Below, in pieces: positions 1 to 8,419 of a stretch of 64,000 nt of DNA. Each line of letters opens with the position of its first letter. Position 1 is the stretch's first letter. A program made the translations under genes and the position numbers. The notes beneath the pieces were generated by a model. The model was not told the DNA's origin. It did not search any database and saw nothing but the letters and a program-made list of their open reading frames with translations. Source of the DNA: Chitinophaga agrisoli (GTDB lineage Bacteria > Bacteroidota > Bacteroidia > Chitinophagales > Chitinophagaceae); NCBI RefSeq assembly GCF_008386695.1, contig NZ_VUOC01000004.1:1800327-1864326 (forward strand), read 5' to 3'.

Positions 1-780
1 TGCTTCCAGGGTGATCTCGCCGGTCTGGGTCTTCACTTTTGCCTTTACGCCGTTACCGGCACTTTCTACCGCTTCTACAGAGGCGTTGGTCATTACTTCA
101 ATGCCTTTCTTCTTGTAGATCTTTTCCAGCTCTTTGGAGATGTCTTCGTCCTCTACCGGTACAATACGCGGCATGAACTCAACGATGGTCACTTTAGTGC
201 CCAGCGCAGCGTAGAAATAAGCGAATTCCACGCCTATTGCGCCGGAACCTACCACGATCATGGATTTAGGCTGCTGAGGCAGTACCATCGCTTCGCGGTA
301 GCCGATCACTTTCTTACCATCTATTTTCAGGTTAGGCAGCTCGCGGGAGCGGGCGCCGGTAGCCAGGATGATATGTTTTGCTTCGTGTTTGGCAGTTTTG
401 CCGTCTTTATCAGTTACTTCGATCTGACCTTTGCCGGTTACTTTAGCGTTGCCCAGGATCACATCGATCTTGTTTTTCTTCATCAGGAACTGCACGCCTT
501 TGCTCATCTTGTCAGCAGAGCCGCGGCTGCGTTTGATCACGGCTGCGAAATCGGCTTCTGCGCCGCTCGTAGAGATACCGTAATCCTTAGAGTGTTGTAT
601 ATATTCGAAAATCTGCGCCGATTTCAGCAATGCCTTGGTAGGGATACATCCCCAGTTCAAACAGATACCGCCTAAATTCTCCCGCTCTACCACGGCCGTT
701 TTAAATCCCAGCTGTGAAGCCCGGATAGCAGCCACATATCCGCCGGGGCCGCTACCAATTACGATTACGTCGTATGCCAT
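1..780 (-). CDS. lpdA: dihydrolipoyl dehydrogenase (E3), C-terminus beyond window
   Basis: This is the FAD flavoprotein that reoxidises dihydrolipoamide in the pyruvate and 2-oxoglutarate dehydrogenase complexes with NAD+. The minus-strand frame opens with ATG at 780 and reads MAYDVIVIGSGPGG, the FAD-binding GxGxxG loop. The redox-active disulfide CLNWGC follows at residues 40-45. A second nucleotide-binding loop, VVGSGAIGVEFA, lies at about residue 180, where NAD(H) binds. The frame stays open to base 1, so about 260 of the usual roughly 465 residues are visible and the dimerisation domain is missing only because of the window edge. The motif pattern leaves little doubt about the family; which complex it serves cannot be told here. 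Confidence 0.95.
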   Translation of the reverse strand, partial: MAYDVIVIGSGPGGYVAAIRASQLGFKTAVVERENLGGICLNWGCIPTKALLKSAQIFEYIQHSKDYGISTSGAEADFAAVIKRSRGSADKMSKGVQFLMKKNKIDVILGNAKVTGKGQIEVTDKDGKTAKHEAKHIILATGARSRELPNLKIDGKKVIGYREAMVLPQQPKSMIVVGSGAIGVEFAYFYAALGTKVTIVEFMPRIVPVEDEDISKELEKIYKKKGIEVMTNASVEAVESAGNGVKAKVKTQTGEITLEA

Positions 781-821
781 ATTGCTTTCATTTTGATTAA
801 AAAACTTGCCAAAGATAGGCA

Positions 822-887
822 TTAATGTGTTGATATGCTAATATGATGATGCGCTAATGTATTAATAAATTTGCTGATATACTAACC
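822..887. repeat. degenerate octamer repeat, TGCTRATR type
   Basis: The stretch between lpdA and the lolA terminator is built from near-copies of an 8-base unit such as TGCTAATA, CGCTAATG and TGCTGATA. A related run lies upstream of ftsK at 4392-4447. It has no coding potential and no clear hairpin. It looks like slippage-prone intergenic filler; a function is not evident. Confidence 0.5.
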
Positions 888-900
888 CTTGATGTTTGGG

Positions 901-943
901 CAAAAAAAATGTGCTAACAGATTATTATCAACCTGTTAGCACA
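901..943 (-). terminator. rho-independent terminator of lolA
   Basis: Perfect 11-base arms TGTGCTAACAG (910-920) and CTGTTAGCACA (933-943) enclose a 12-base loop. Read on the minus strand, the hairpin is followed by eight T (902-909). It begins 24 bases past the lolA stop, so it should end that transcript before lpdA. Confidence 0.9.
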
Positions 944-967
944 TATATATCTATAGGAGACGGTATA

Positions 968-1636
968 TTATCGTAAGTCTACTACCTCAACACCCGGATA
1001 TTTCTTGGCATCGAAGGTAAAGGTGGCGTCTGTTACGGCTGCATTAGGCGTAAAGCTGGTCACCTCGTAGGTATACTGGTTGCCGTTTTTCTCAAACATC
1101 TTGATCCGGGCTACACTCTGGCTCTTTTTGTCTACAGACAGGATCACTTTAAAGAAGTTCTTGGATTTATCTGTAGGCGTCAGCTCAATGTTCTGGTAGG
1201 TCTTGCCTTTTTCCGTGGTTTCCCCATCCAGGCGGTAAAGGAAGTCCTTATCATAGAAATTGGTGAACAGTTTTGCCGGCGTAATTGCGCCTGCGTTCTG
1301 GTCTACATTGTTGATAGTCACCTCGTTCACGTCCTTGGCATATGTCCAGGAAGTTTTATTATCGCTGATGATATCCTGGCCGTTCAGGCTCACCTTATAT
1401 TTAGCGCCTTTCATATATACAGTGCCTTTCTGGGAGTCGTTCACGCTGTTATTGCCGCCCTGTACCTTCAGCACAAAATTCACCACGGCGGATTTAAAGG
1501 ATTGGAATTTCTTGCTTACATTATCCAGAATAGATTTTGCTTTTGGGTCGTTCTGTCCCTGACCGGCGCGGGTCTGAGCCATGCCGTTCAATGCCACAGC
1601 ACCTATCAACATACCTATTAATACAATTTTCTTCAT
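968..1636 (-). CDS. lolA: outer-membrane lipoprotein carrier protein LolA-like
   Basis: A periplasmic carrier of the LolA/LolB fold, which ferries mature lipoproteins from the inner to the outer membrane. The product is about 222 residues, the usual size. It starts MKKIVLIGMLIGAVALNG with a signal peptide ending near MAQ. The mature part has the long beta-rich pattern of the family, including VNFVLKVQ, GTVYMKGAKYKVSLNGQDI and the late VTSFTPNAAVTDATFTF strand. I chose the ATG at 1636; the open frame continues 27 bases further to a TTG, but that would put extra residues in front of a complete signal peptide. A terminator follows. The LolA assignment rests on overall pattern; other LolA-fold periplasmic proteins are possible. 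Confidence 0.8.
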   Translation of the reverse strand: MKKIVLIGMLIGAVALNGMAQTRAGQGQNDPKAKSILDNVSKKFQSFKSAVVNFVLKVQGGNNSVNDSQKGTVYMKGAKYKVSLNGQDIISDNKTSWTYAKDVNEVTINNVDQNAGAITPAKLFTNFYDKDFLYRLDGETTEKGKTYQNIELTPTDKSKNFFKVILSVDKKSQSVARIKMFEKNGNQYTYEVTSFTPNAAVTDATFTFDAKKYPGVEVVDLR

Positions 1637-1765
1637 TATAGCTTGTTTAAGTTTTCCAGTCAAATGTTGTGCAAGTTAGCAGTTCGCTGACTTAAAATTA
1701 TGTTAATAATTAGCCTGGGCCCTCTGCAACCCGGCTATCTATTAGACTGTGATACGTGTCAAAAG

Positions 1766-4354
1766 TTAAAAGCTGTTGAGTATCTCCTCCAGGTCTGCCT
1801 CCGTTTTTACCAGTACATCGCGGGCTTTGGAGCCCATATTGCCGCCTACGATACCGGCGGCTTCCAGCTGGTCCATTAAACGGCCGGCGCGGTTATAGCC
1901 CAGTTTCATACGGCGTTGCAACAGGGAGGTTGAGCCCTGCTGGTTCTGTACTATAATGCGGGCGGCTTCCTCAAACAGGGGATCGCGGTCCTGCAGGTTA
2001 AATTCCTTGCCTTCCAGTTCCTTTTCATCCACATACTCCGGCAGCATAAAGGCTTCCGGGTAGCCGCGCTGGTCGCCAATGTACTCTGCCACTTTTTCCA
2101 CTTCGGGCGTGTCCACAAAGGCGCATTGCAGGCGCACCAGCTCCCCGTTAAAGGATACCAGCATATCCCCCTGCCCTATCAGCTGCTCAGCGCCGCCAAT
2201 ATCCAGGATGGTGCGGGAATCTATCTTGGAAGATACCTTAAACGCAATACGTGCCGGGAAGTTGGCTTTAATGGTACCGGTGATGATATTTACGGAAGGG
2301 CGCTGGGTAGCAATGATCAGGTGTATACCTACGGCGCGGGCCAGCTGTGCCAGACGGGCAATAGGCATTTCCACCTCTTTGCCGGCGGTCATGATCAGAT
2401 CCGCAAACTCATCGATCACCAGCACTATAAAGGGCAGGTAACGATGGCCTTTGAGCGGGTTTAGCTTACGCTGGCCAAATTTGTTGTTATACTCGCGGAT
2501 GTTGCGGGTGCCGGCTTCCTTGAGCAGGTCATAACGCACATCCATCTCAATACACAGGGCATTGAGGGTATGGATCACTTTTTTGGTATCGGTGATGATA
2601 GCATCTTCCTCGCCCGGCAGCTTGGCCAGGAAATGTTTCTCTATCAGCTTGTACAGGCTTAGCTCCACTTTTTTGGGATCCACCAGTACAAACTTAAGCT
2701 GGGAAGGATGTTTTTTATACAGCAGGGAGACCAGCAGGGTGTTGATGCCCACGGATTTACCCTGACCGGTAGCGCCGGCCATCAGCAGGTGCGGCATTTT
2801 GGCCAGGTCTGCGATAAAGTTCTCGTTATCGATCTTTTTACCGATGGCGATGGGCAGGTCCATATTATTCTGCTGGAACTTTTCAGAGGCCAGCAGGGCC
2901 TTGAGGGACACGATGCTCTTTTTCACATTGGGCACTTCTATACCAATGGTGCCTTTACCCGGGATGGGCGCAATGATACGGATACCCAGCGCGGAGAGGC
3001 TCAGGGCAATATCATCTTCCAGGTTCTTGATACGGGAGATGCGCACGCCGGCGGCGGGCACTATTTCGTATAGGGTTACCGTAGGGCCTACGGTAGCGCT
3101 GATCTTCTGGATAGAGATATCGTAGTTCTTAAGCGTGTCAATGATCTGGTTCTTGTTCTTTTCCAGCTCAGAGGCGTCCTGCACCACTTTTTCGTGGTTG
3201 TGGGTATCCAGCAGGTCCAGGGTGGGATACAGGTAATCCCGCAGGTCCAGCATGGGGTCGTAGGGATCTGCATGCACGGGGTCCCGCACCATTTCCACAT
3301 CATCTACGATATCCTCTTCCGGTTCGCCGATACCGCCTTTTATCTCAAAGGCCACTTCTTCCGGCGCACCGCGTTTGCCGCGTTTATTGGTAGATGGCTC
3401 TACGGTTTCCTCTATATACAACAGCGGCCCCGGATCTTCTTCTTCCTCCTCTTCCAGTTCTTCTTCCAGCTCTTCCTCTTCTTCCACTTCCGGCACATTC
3501 ATTACCGGCGGTATATAGGTAATGCCGGGGCGCACCGCGGGGCGTTCCACCAGCTGCATATCCTCTTCTTCCGTTGTTTCTGCGGGCGGTATCACCATAA
3601 CGCCGGCATCGCCTTTTACGGCGTTCTTGCGTTTGCCCTTACCCGTTACCGGGGGCGCAGGTACGGTTTCTTCCGGTACCGGCACAGGAACCGGGCGGGC
3701 CGGTTTAGGCTTACGTTCCGGCAGTTTAAACTCAAAGTTAAATTTCCATACCAGCCAGGAAAGGCCTACCACCAGCAGGGCCAGGGCGGTACCGGTCTTG
3801 CCTATGAAGCCATTGCTCCAGCGGCTGATCGAATCGCCTACGGCGCCTCCCCAGGGGAAGCCGTCATGAATGGCAATAAAGGCCAGCGTAGTACTGATGA
3901 ACAGCAATCCGAACAGGATATGCTTCACATTGCGCCATATGCGGAATACGCGGCGGCCTACGATAAAGTTGATACCCAGTATAAAAAAGAGGTAGCAGAA
4001 AAAGTAGGAGGCAGTACCAAAGCCCTGGTAAAAGAACCAGTGTGATATGAAGGCGCCAAACCTGCCCAGCAGGTTATCTACATCGATACCGTTCATGAAC
4101 AGTACGCCGAAGGAGTACCGGAACACCTTATCCTGATCCTCCTCCCAGGTGAACAGGTAAGAGGTGAAAGCGGTGAACAGGCAAACTGCCAGCAGTAAAC
4201 AGATCATTCCCAGTACCTTGTGCGTGCGCTCGTCCCTCACCAACTCTTTTACCTTTACTTCCGCTTCCTTATCCTTTTTCAACACGTTCGCATCAGGCTT
4301 GTTCTGCGGTTTCTTAGTATCCGGTTTTTCGGATTTTAGCTTGTTTCTTGACAT
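1766..4354 (-). CDS. ftsK: DNA translocase FtsK/SpoIIIE
   Basis: A membrane-anchored, ATP-driven DNA pump that clears chromosome termini from the division septum and helps dimer resolution. The 862-residue product has four or so N-terminal membrane helices (about residues 45-220). A long acidic and proline-rich linker follows (about 225-390, with runs of Glu). The RecA-like motor has Walker A GATGQGKSVG near residue 525 and Walker B VLVIDEFADLI near 645. A C-terminal winged-helix gamma domain (about 795-862) reads DNA orientation sequences. The ATG at 4354 is preferred because the only longer start is a TTG at 4372 lying inside a -7-like promoter element. Length and order match other Bacteroidota FtsK proteins. 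Confidence 0.95.
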   Translation of the reverse strand: MSRNKLKSEKPDTKKPQNKPDANVLKKDKEAEVKVKELVRDERTHKVLGMICLLLAVCLFTAFTSYLFTWEEDQDKVFRYSFGVLFMNGIDVDNLLGRFGAFISHWFFYQGFGTASYFFCYLFFILGINFIVGRRVFRIWRNVKHILFGLLFISTTLAFIAIHDGFPWGGAVGDSISRWSNGFIGKTGTALALLVVGLSWLVWKFNFEFKLPERKPKPARPVPVPVPEETVPAPPVTGKGKRKNAVKGDAGVMVIPPAETTEEEDMQLVERPAVRPGITYIPPVMNVPEVEEEEELEEELEEEEEEDPGPLLYIEETVEPSTNKRGKRGAPEEVAFEIKGGIGEPEEDIVDDVEMVRDPVHADPYDPMLDLRDYLYPTLDLLDTHNHEKVVQDASELEKNKNQIIDTLKNYDISIQKISATVGPTVTLYEIVPAAGVRISRIKNLEDDIALSLSALGIRIIAPIPGKGTIGIEVPNVKKSIVSLKALLASEKFQQNNMDLPIAIGKKIDNENFIADLAKMPHLLMAGATGQGKSVGINTLLVSLLYKKHPSQLKFVLVDPKKVELSLYKLIEKHFLAKLPGEEDAIITDTKKVIHTLNALCIEMDVRYDLLKEAGTRNIREYNNKFGQRKLNPLKGHRYLPFIVLVIDEFADLIMTAGKEVEMPIARLAQLARAVGIHLIIATQRPSVNIITGTIKANFPARIAFKVSSKIDSRTILDIGGAEQLIGQGDMLVSFNGELVRLQCAFVDTPEVEKVAEYIGDQRGYPEAFMLPEYVDEKELEGKEFNLQDRDPLFEEAARIIVQNQQGSTSLLQRRMKLGYNRAGRLMDQLEAAGIVGGNMGSKARDVLVKTEADLEEILNSF

Positions 4355-4369
4355 AGTGTAGTTCGGGGT

Positions 4370-4377
4370 CAAAAATA
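4370..4377 (-). promoter_or_regulatory. candidate -7 element of ftsK
   Basis: On the minus strand these bases read TATTTTTG, matching the Bacteroidota -7 consensus TAnnTTTG. It ends 16 bases before the ATG at 4354. I see no good TTTG -33 partner, so the call is tentative. Confidence 0.3.
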
Positions 4378-4391
4378 GGAAAGAATTCTTT

Positions 4392-4447
4392 AATGTGCGG
4401 ATCTGCTAATGTGCTGATGTGCTGAGGGATGTGCAGATGCTGCGCTG
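4392..4447. repeat. degenerate octamer repeat upstream of ftsK
   Basis: Tandem units TGCTAATG, TGCTGATG and TGCTGAGG with looser copies on each side. It is the same type as the run at 822-887 and sits between the ftsK promoter area and the hairpin at 4508. Confidence 0.5.
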
Positions 4448-4507
4448 TCAGGGGATTAGACTAACGGATTGATTTATTGTACGGTAGTGGAAAATTTACC
4501 GGAAACC

Positions 4508-4544
4508 CCGGCCGGCAGCGCGCTGTTGGCCTGCTGCCGGCCGG
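4508..4544 (-). terminator. strong hairpin downstream of the hydrolase gene
   Basis: Perfect 12-base arms CCGGCCGGCAGC (4508-4519) and GCTGCCGGCCGG (4533-4544) enclose a 13-base loop, 66 bases past the stop of the hydrolase at 4610. There is no T-run on the minus strand, so it is either a weak intrinsic terminator or an RNA-stabilising stem. Confidence 0.55.
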
Positions 4545-4609
4545 TTATTACACGGTTAGTTTATTGATAACCAGGTACGTAAGGGGATGTTATTGCCGGT
4601 CGTTTCCGG

Positions 4610-6049
4610 TCAATTGGCGCGGTTTACGATCACCACTACCCAGCGGGTCAGGAACTCTAGCACAGCCGGGTCGATGGTTTGATCAAGCGTGCCGTATTCG
4701 CTCACTACGCAGGTCTTACATTGCTGAAAGAGGTGGTTTACCCCTTCAAAACTGCGTACGGTCACCTGCTGGTTGCCGCCTTTGAGCAGGGCGTTCTGGA
4801 TGGCGGTCAGGTTCAGGTCAGCATCCACCGCCAGGTCTTTAGCGCCGTTCAGGGCCAGTACCGGACATTTAACACGCGCCAGCCAGGCAGGCGGATCAAA
4901 CCGGAAAGTAGACAACATATTGGGCGTGGTTTGCACGGCCAGCATACCGTCTACAAAAACCTGCTCCGGCATACGGAGCGATAAGGTGCTGAACTGGCGG
5001 TAAAGCGCCTGCAGGTAAGGTTTGCCCTGCTCCTGCAGCTTATCTTCATCCTTTTCCGTGGCCAGCAGGTTAAACCAGGGCTGGGCCGCTTTCAGGAAAC
5101 GTTGTACGGTGCTATCCGGGATACCCGGTTGTATGGCGGCCAGCGTTTGTACCAGGTAACCCTCCTGCTGCTGGCGGAGTGGCAGGCCGGAACCTGCCAT
5201 AGATACCATGAAGGCCACGCTGTCATTATCCGCGGCGGCTATAGCTGCCACGGCCATGCCTTTACCATGGCCCAGCAGGCCTATCTGGGCAGGGTCTACA
5301 TCTTTGCGTTGCTGCAGGTAGCTGATGGCTGCCCGCACGTCATTGGCCTGGTCTTCCAGGGTAGCATCGTCATAATTACCGCCACTGCCGCCCACGCCGC
5401 GGTCATCGCAACGCAATACGGCTATCCCCGCTTTGGTCAACTGGTCTGCGATCACGGAAAAAGGACGGTGGCCAACCATCTCGCTGTTACGGTCCTGGGG
5501 GCCGCCATCGCTCAGGAGGATCACCACCGGGTAGCGCTGCGTGCTATCTGCCGGACGCGTAAAAGTGCCTGCCAGAGCAATATCCTGGTCGCGGGTGCTG
5601 AAGATCACATCTTCCTGGCGGTAGTTAAAAGGAGGCTGCGGGTCCTGCGGATGGCGGTACAGCGCCTCCTTTGAGATCTCATCCTTGGAGATATTCAGCG
5701 GCACCTGGTCTCCGCTCTGCAGCAGGAAGCCGTTAAAACGTTTATTGGCGGCATCCCAGCCGCCTTTATAGGAAAGCCCTATCTCGTTTACCCGGAACCG
5801 TAATACGCCCGCCGTATAGTCCACGCTGTCCAGCGTAAGGGAGGCCTGGGTCTTATCCGGGCTTTTAAGCTGCCCAACATACCCGCGTTTGTTCCGTTCC
5901 AGCACTATCAGCAGGCGTTGTTTTTCGCCCATATAGTTGCTGAAAACGCCGTACCAGGCGCCGGAGATATCGTGTGTATTATCGTTCTGGGCGTAACCGG
6001 TGATTGAAATAATAAGACAGCAAAAAATACTGAGAAGGTGCTTCTGCAT
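4610..6049 (-). CDS. exported alpha/beta-hydrolase-fold protein, nucleophile serine missing
   Basis: The 479-residue product has a signal peptide (MQKHLLSIFCCLIISITGYAQ), an N-terminal beta domain of about 130 residues, and an alpha/beta-hydrolase fold (about 150-479) like the periplasmic serine hydrolases common in Bacteroidota. The acid and base of the triad can be placed (GAKDL near residue 404, GVNHLF near 437). The nucleophile elbow, normally GHSxG, reads GHGKG, with Gly at residue 262 where Ser is expected. The oxyanion and cap regions look intact (LSDGGPQDRN, CDDRGVGGSGG). It is therefore probably inactive as a serine hydrolase, or uses another chemistry. A strong hairpin follows; the upstream neighbour (DUF423) is 34 bases away, so co-transcription is possible. 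Confidence 0.8.
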   Translation of the reverse strand: MQKHLLSIFCCLIISITGYAQNDNTHDISGAWYGVFSNYMGEKQRLLIVLERNKRGYVGQLKSPDKTQASLTLDSVDYTAGVLRFRVNEIGLSYKGGWDAANKRFNGFLLQSGDQVPLNISKDEISKEALYRHPQDPQPPFNYRQEDVIFSTRDQDIALAGTFTRPADSTQRYPVVILLSDGGPQDRNSEMVGHRPFSVIADQLTKAGIAVLRCDDRGVGGSGGNYDDATLEDQANDVRAAISYLQQRKDVDPAQIGLLGHGKGMAVAAIAAADNDSVAFMVSMAGSGLPLRQQQEGYLVQTLAAIQPGIPDSTVQRFLKAAQPWFNLLATEKDEDKLQEQGKPYLQALYRQFSTLSLRMPEQVFVDGMLAVQTTPNMLSTFRFDPPAWLARVKCPVLALNGAKDLAVDADLNLTAIQNALLKGGNQQVTVRSFEGVNHLFQQCKTCVVSEYGTLDQTIDPAVLEFLTRWVVVIVNRAN

Positions 6050-6083
6050 TTCGGTGTATAGATTTGTTTGGCGCGGATGCGCA

Positions 6084-6470
6084 TTATTTTTTCAGTACTG
6101 CCAGTAGTAATGCTATCCAGCCCACAATGAACACCAATCCGCCGATAGGCGTAATAATACCTACGCCGCGCAGGCCAACGGTATTGGTCATTTTGAGGAT
6201 GGTAAGCAGGTACAGGGAGCCGGAAAACAGCAGCACGCCTATAATAAAGCAGCGGCCGGCCCAGATCAGCTGCGGGCCCGGGATGTGGGCGTATAAAATA
6301 CCCACGGCCAGCAAGGCAAATACATGATAGAACTGGTAAGTAACGCCTGTCTGGAAAGTGCTTACGGTTTCCGGCGGCACCAGCTCCTTTAGCTTATGGG
6401 CGCCAAAAGCCCCTAACATGACGGCCAGGGCGCCCAATACGGCAGCCCATACTAAAAAACCCTTATGCAT
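6084..6470 (-). CDS. DUF423 family small membrane protein
   Basis: A 128-residue protein with four hydrophobic helices and the family signature near the start: GALAVMLGAFGAHKLK, then FQTGVTYQFYHVFALLAVG. The family is widespread in bacteria, sits in the inner membrane and has no established biochemical role. Its start codon overlaps the end of aroK by 8 bases, so the two genes are translated from one message. The length is typical. Confidence 0.85.
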   Translation of the reverse strand: MHKGFLVWAAVLGALAVMLGAFGAHKLKELVPPETVSTFQTGVTYQFYHVFALLAVGILYAHIPGPQLIWAGRCFIIGVLLFSGSLYLLTILKMTNTVGLRGVGIITPIGGLVFIVGWIALLLAVLKK

Positions 6471-6966
6471 TCTTTAATTCTTTTTCAAATGTGTCCAGTG
6501 AAATATGATCCGATGCGATGATATGCTGTGATTGCTGGTAAAACGGCTGGCGCTCTGCCAGCTTTTTTTCGATAAAGGCGGTCAGGTCTTCATCTGCCAG
6601 ATCCTGTATGAGCGGACGTTTATACTTTTTACGTTGCAGGCGCTCTACCATTACTGCCACAGAGGGATTGAGCCAGATGGTAACGCCGTTCTCGTTCATA
6701 AAGTCCATATTATCCTGGAAACAGGGGGTACCGCCGCCGCAGGATACCAGGAATTTATCCTGCTGTACCAGTCCGCGCAGCAAGGCGCTTTCCCTTTCGC
6801 GGAAATAATCTTCCCCTTTGGTGGCAAATATATCGCTGACGGCCATCTCCTCCTCTGCTACGATCACCTCGTCCAGGTCGTAATAGGGTAAGTTCCAGTG
6901 CTCTGCCAGTTGTTTTCCCCAGTATGATTTTCCGGCTCCCATAAAGCCGATCAGGAATATTTTCAA
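6463..6966 (-). CDS. aroK: shikimate kinase, TTG start
   Basis: It phosphorylates shikimate with ATP at the fifth step of the shikimate pathway, in the cytoplasm. The 167-residue product has the P-loop GFMGAGKS (residues 7-14) and the shikimate-binding acidic pair YYDLD (D30, D32). It also has the FRERE motif (R56), CGGGTP (76-81), the lid arginine in KRPLI (R117) and ERQPFY (R139). The frame can only start at TTG (6964-6966): an in-frame TAA lies nine bases upstream, and the next Met is inside the P-loop. It overlaps the DUF423 gene downstream by 8 bases. Confidence 0.93.
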   Translation of the reverse strand: MKIFLIGFMGAGKSYWGKQLAEHWNLPYYDLDEVIVAEEEMAVSDIFATKGEDYFRERESALLRGLVQQDKFLVSCGGGTPCFQDNMDFMNENGVTIWLNPSVAVMVERLQRKKYKRPLIQDLADEDLTAFIEKKLAERQPFYQQSQHIIASDHISLDTFEKELKNA

Positions 6967-7062
6967 GGTCGTTTAGTTTAGGCGTCCCTTTATTTGACAC
7001 TAACCGGCTCCGGGGCGATGCTAAGGTCGCCGGGCGGCGGTTACATGCAAAAAAAGTTACAG

Positions 7063-7085
7063 GTTATTAGTCGATAGTTGATAGC
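7063..7085. repeat. short TTAG/ATAG-rich intergenic repeat
   Basis: The bases GTTATTAGTCGATAGTTGATAG are loosely repetitive and resemble the run at 7773-7806. They lie between aroK and the phosphopantetheinyl transferase gene. No hairpin is evident. Confidence 0.35.
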
Positions 7086-7114
7086 TTTTCCTGGTTATTC
7101 CTGTTTTTCCAGCC

Positions 7115-7759
7115 TCACAGGCTGCCGGCTTCCTCCTCCCGGGCAGTCCACGCGAGGCAGAGCTCCCCATCCACTACATATTGCAAATATAGCTTTGCCA
7201 ATTTATCTGACTTGTTAAAATTACAGGTAATGAATCCCGCGGTGCGGAAATCGAAGGGCTCCAGCTGCATATTTTCCCGGAAATCCACTTTACCCAGGCC
7301 ATACCATTTATATACGGCCTCTTTGGCGCTCCAGCATACGGTTTGATGGGGCAGGGAATGCTCCGCGTCAATGAAAGCCTGTTCTGCCGGCCCCAGGAAC
7401 TTATGGGCCACCTTGGCAATTTTGGGCTGCATGGCCTCTATATCAATACCCACGGCCGTTTTTTTGCTCACGATCACAGCGATGTGATCCCGGCAATGGG
7501 AAATGGAGAAATAAAAGCTGTTGGATGGCAGGTAGGGCTTGCGGCTGTCCATAATACGGATCTCCTCTACGGGAAAATCGGGATATAACTCCTTAAGCAG
7601 GTACCGCCCGGCAAAATGCTGCAGGCGTTTATGAGGGTGATGCACCAGCGGTGATATACTTACCCGGTCACGAAAGAACGCCTCCTCCTCTTGTTCACCT
7701 ATTTTCCACACTCCCAGCCGGGTTGACTGATCCATTTGTATGGTACGTATTAAAGGCAT
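7115..7759 (-). CDS. 4'-phosphopantetheinyl transferase, Sfp-type superfamily
   Basis: It transfers the phosphopantetheine arm of coenzyme A to a serine of a carrier protein. The 214-residue product shows the family motifs: ISHCRD ahead of the core, VGIDIE (Mg2+-binding acidic residues), and WSAKEAVYKWYGLG, the catalytic WxxKEAxxK helix. The length suits the Sfp/EntD type. I chose the ATG at 7759 over a TTG three codons upstream. Which carrier protein it serves (fatty acid or secondary-metabolite) cannot be decided; no carrier protein or synthase lies in the window. Confidence 0.88.
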   Translation of the reverse strand: MPLIRTIQMDQSTRLGVWKIGEQEEEAFFRDRVSISPLVHHPHKRLQHFAGRYLLKELYPDFPVEEIRIMDSRKPYLPSNSFYFSISHCRDHIAVIVSKKTAVGIDIEAMQPKIAKVAHKFLGPAEQAFIDAEHSLPHQTVCWSAKEAVYKWYGLGKVDFRENMQLEPFDFRTAGFITCNFNKSDKLAKLYLQYVVDGELCLAWTAREEEAGSL

Positions 7760-7772
7760 ATCTTGCAAAAAT

Positions 7773-7806
7773 AGTTATTAGTTATTAGTTGTTAGTCCGT
7801 TAGTGA
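7773..7806. repeat. tandem TTATTAG-type heptamers
   Basis: TTATTAG, TTATTAG, TTGTTAG and a looser TCCGTTAG follow each other just upstream of the phosphopantetheinyl transferase start and ahead of the candidate dcd promoter. It looks like a slippage-generated intergenic repeat. Confidence 0.45.
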
Positions 7807-7817
7807 TAGAAGCGCCC

Positions 7818-7825
7818 TATATTTG
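7818..7825 (+). promoter_or_regulatory. candidate -7 element of dcd
   Basis: TATATTTG fits the Bacteroidota -7 consensus TAnnTTTG and lies 57 bases before the dcd ATG. The region about 20 bases upstream has only TTAG where TTTG is expected. Confidence 0.4.
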
Positions 7826-7882
7826 CTTCTCAGACTACCTATATAACTTATAACCAACGACACTAACAACCACAAACAGCTT

Positions 7883-8419
7883 ATGATCCTCTCCGATACC
7901 CGCATCCTGGAAGAAATTGAGAAAGGCACGATCGTGATCTCACCGTATGACCGCAAGTACCTGGGCACCAATTCTTATGATGTGCACCTGGGCAAATACC
8001 TGGCTACTTATAAGGACCGTGTACTGGATGCCCGTACCCATAATGAGATCGATCATTTTGAGATCCCTGCGGAAGGGTATGTGCTGCAACCCGGCACTTT
8101 GTACCTGGGGGTAACGGAAGAATATACAGAAACACATGCCCATGTGCCTTTCCTGGAGGGCAAGAGCAGCACCGGCCGCCTGGGTATAGATATACATGCC
8201 ACTGCCGGCAAGGGCGATGTAGGCTTTTGCAATACCTGGACGCTGGAGATCTCCTGCGCGCAACCCGTAAGGATATACGCCGGTATGCCCATTGGCCAGC
8301 TGATCTATTTTGTGGTGGAAGGCGAAGTGGCGACATTGTATAACAAAAAGGGCAACGCTAAATATAATAACCGGACCATCAAGCCGGTAGAAAGCATGAT
8401 GTGGCGGAATGAGTTCTAA
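7883..8419 (+). CDS. dcd: dCTP deaminase
   Basis: It deaminates dCTP to dUTP, feeding dTMP synthesis, as a trimer of the dUTPase fold. The 178-residue product has the signature GKSSTGRLGIDIHATAGKGD (residues 93-112), then FCNTWTLEIS with the catalytic Glu at about 122, and the C-terminal YNNRT segment. The length is typical of the monofunctional enzyme. It stands alone on the plus strand with a candidate promoter upstream. Its stop codon overlaps the convergent VOC gene by four bases, leaving no room for a terminator between the two genes. Confidence 0.95.
   Translation: MILSDTRILEEIEKGTIVISPYDRKYLGTNSYDVHLGKYLATYKDRVLDARTHNEIDHFEIPAEGYVLQPGTLYLGVTEEYTETHAHVPFLEGKSSTGRLGIDIHATAGKGDVGFCNTWTLEISCAQPVRIYAGMPIGQLIYFVVEGEVATLYNKKGNAKYNNRTIKPVESMMWRNEF

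Noticed and set aside
3194-4045. 283-codon open frame on the plus strand inside ftsK
   Set aside because: Antisense shadow of the FtsK linker and membrane region; the apparent protein is full of Phe, Arg and Gln from the complement of acidic codons.
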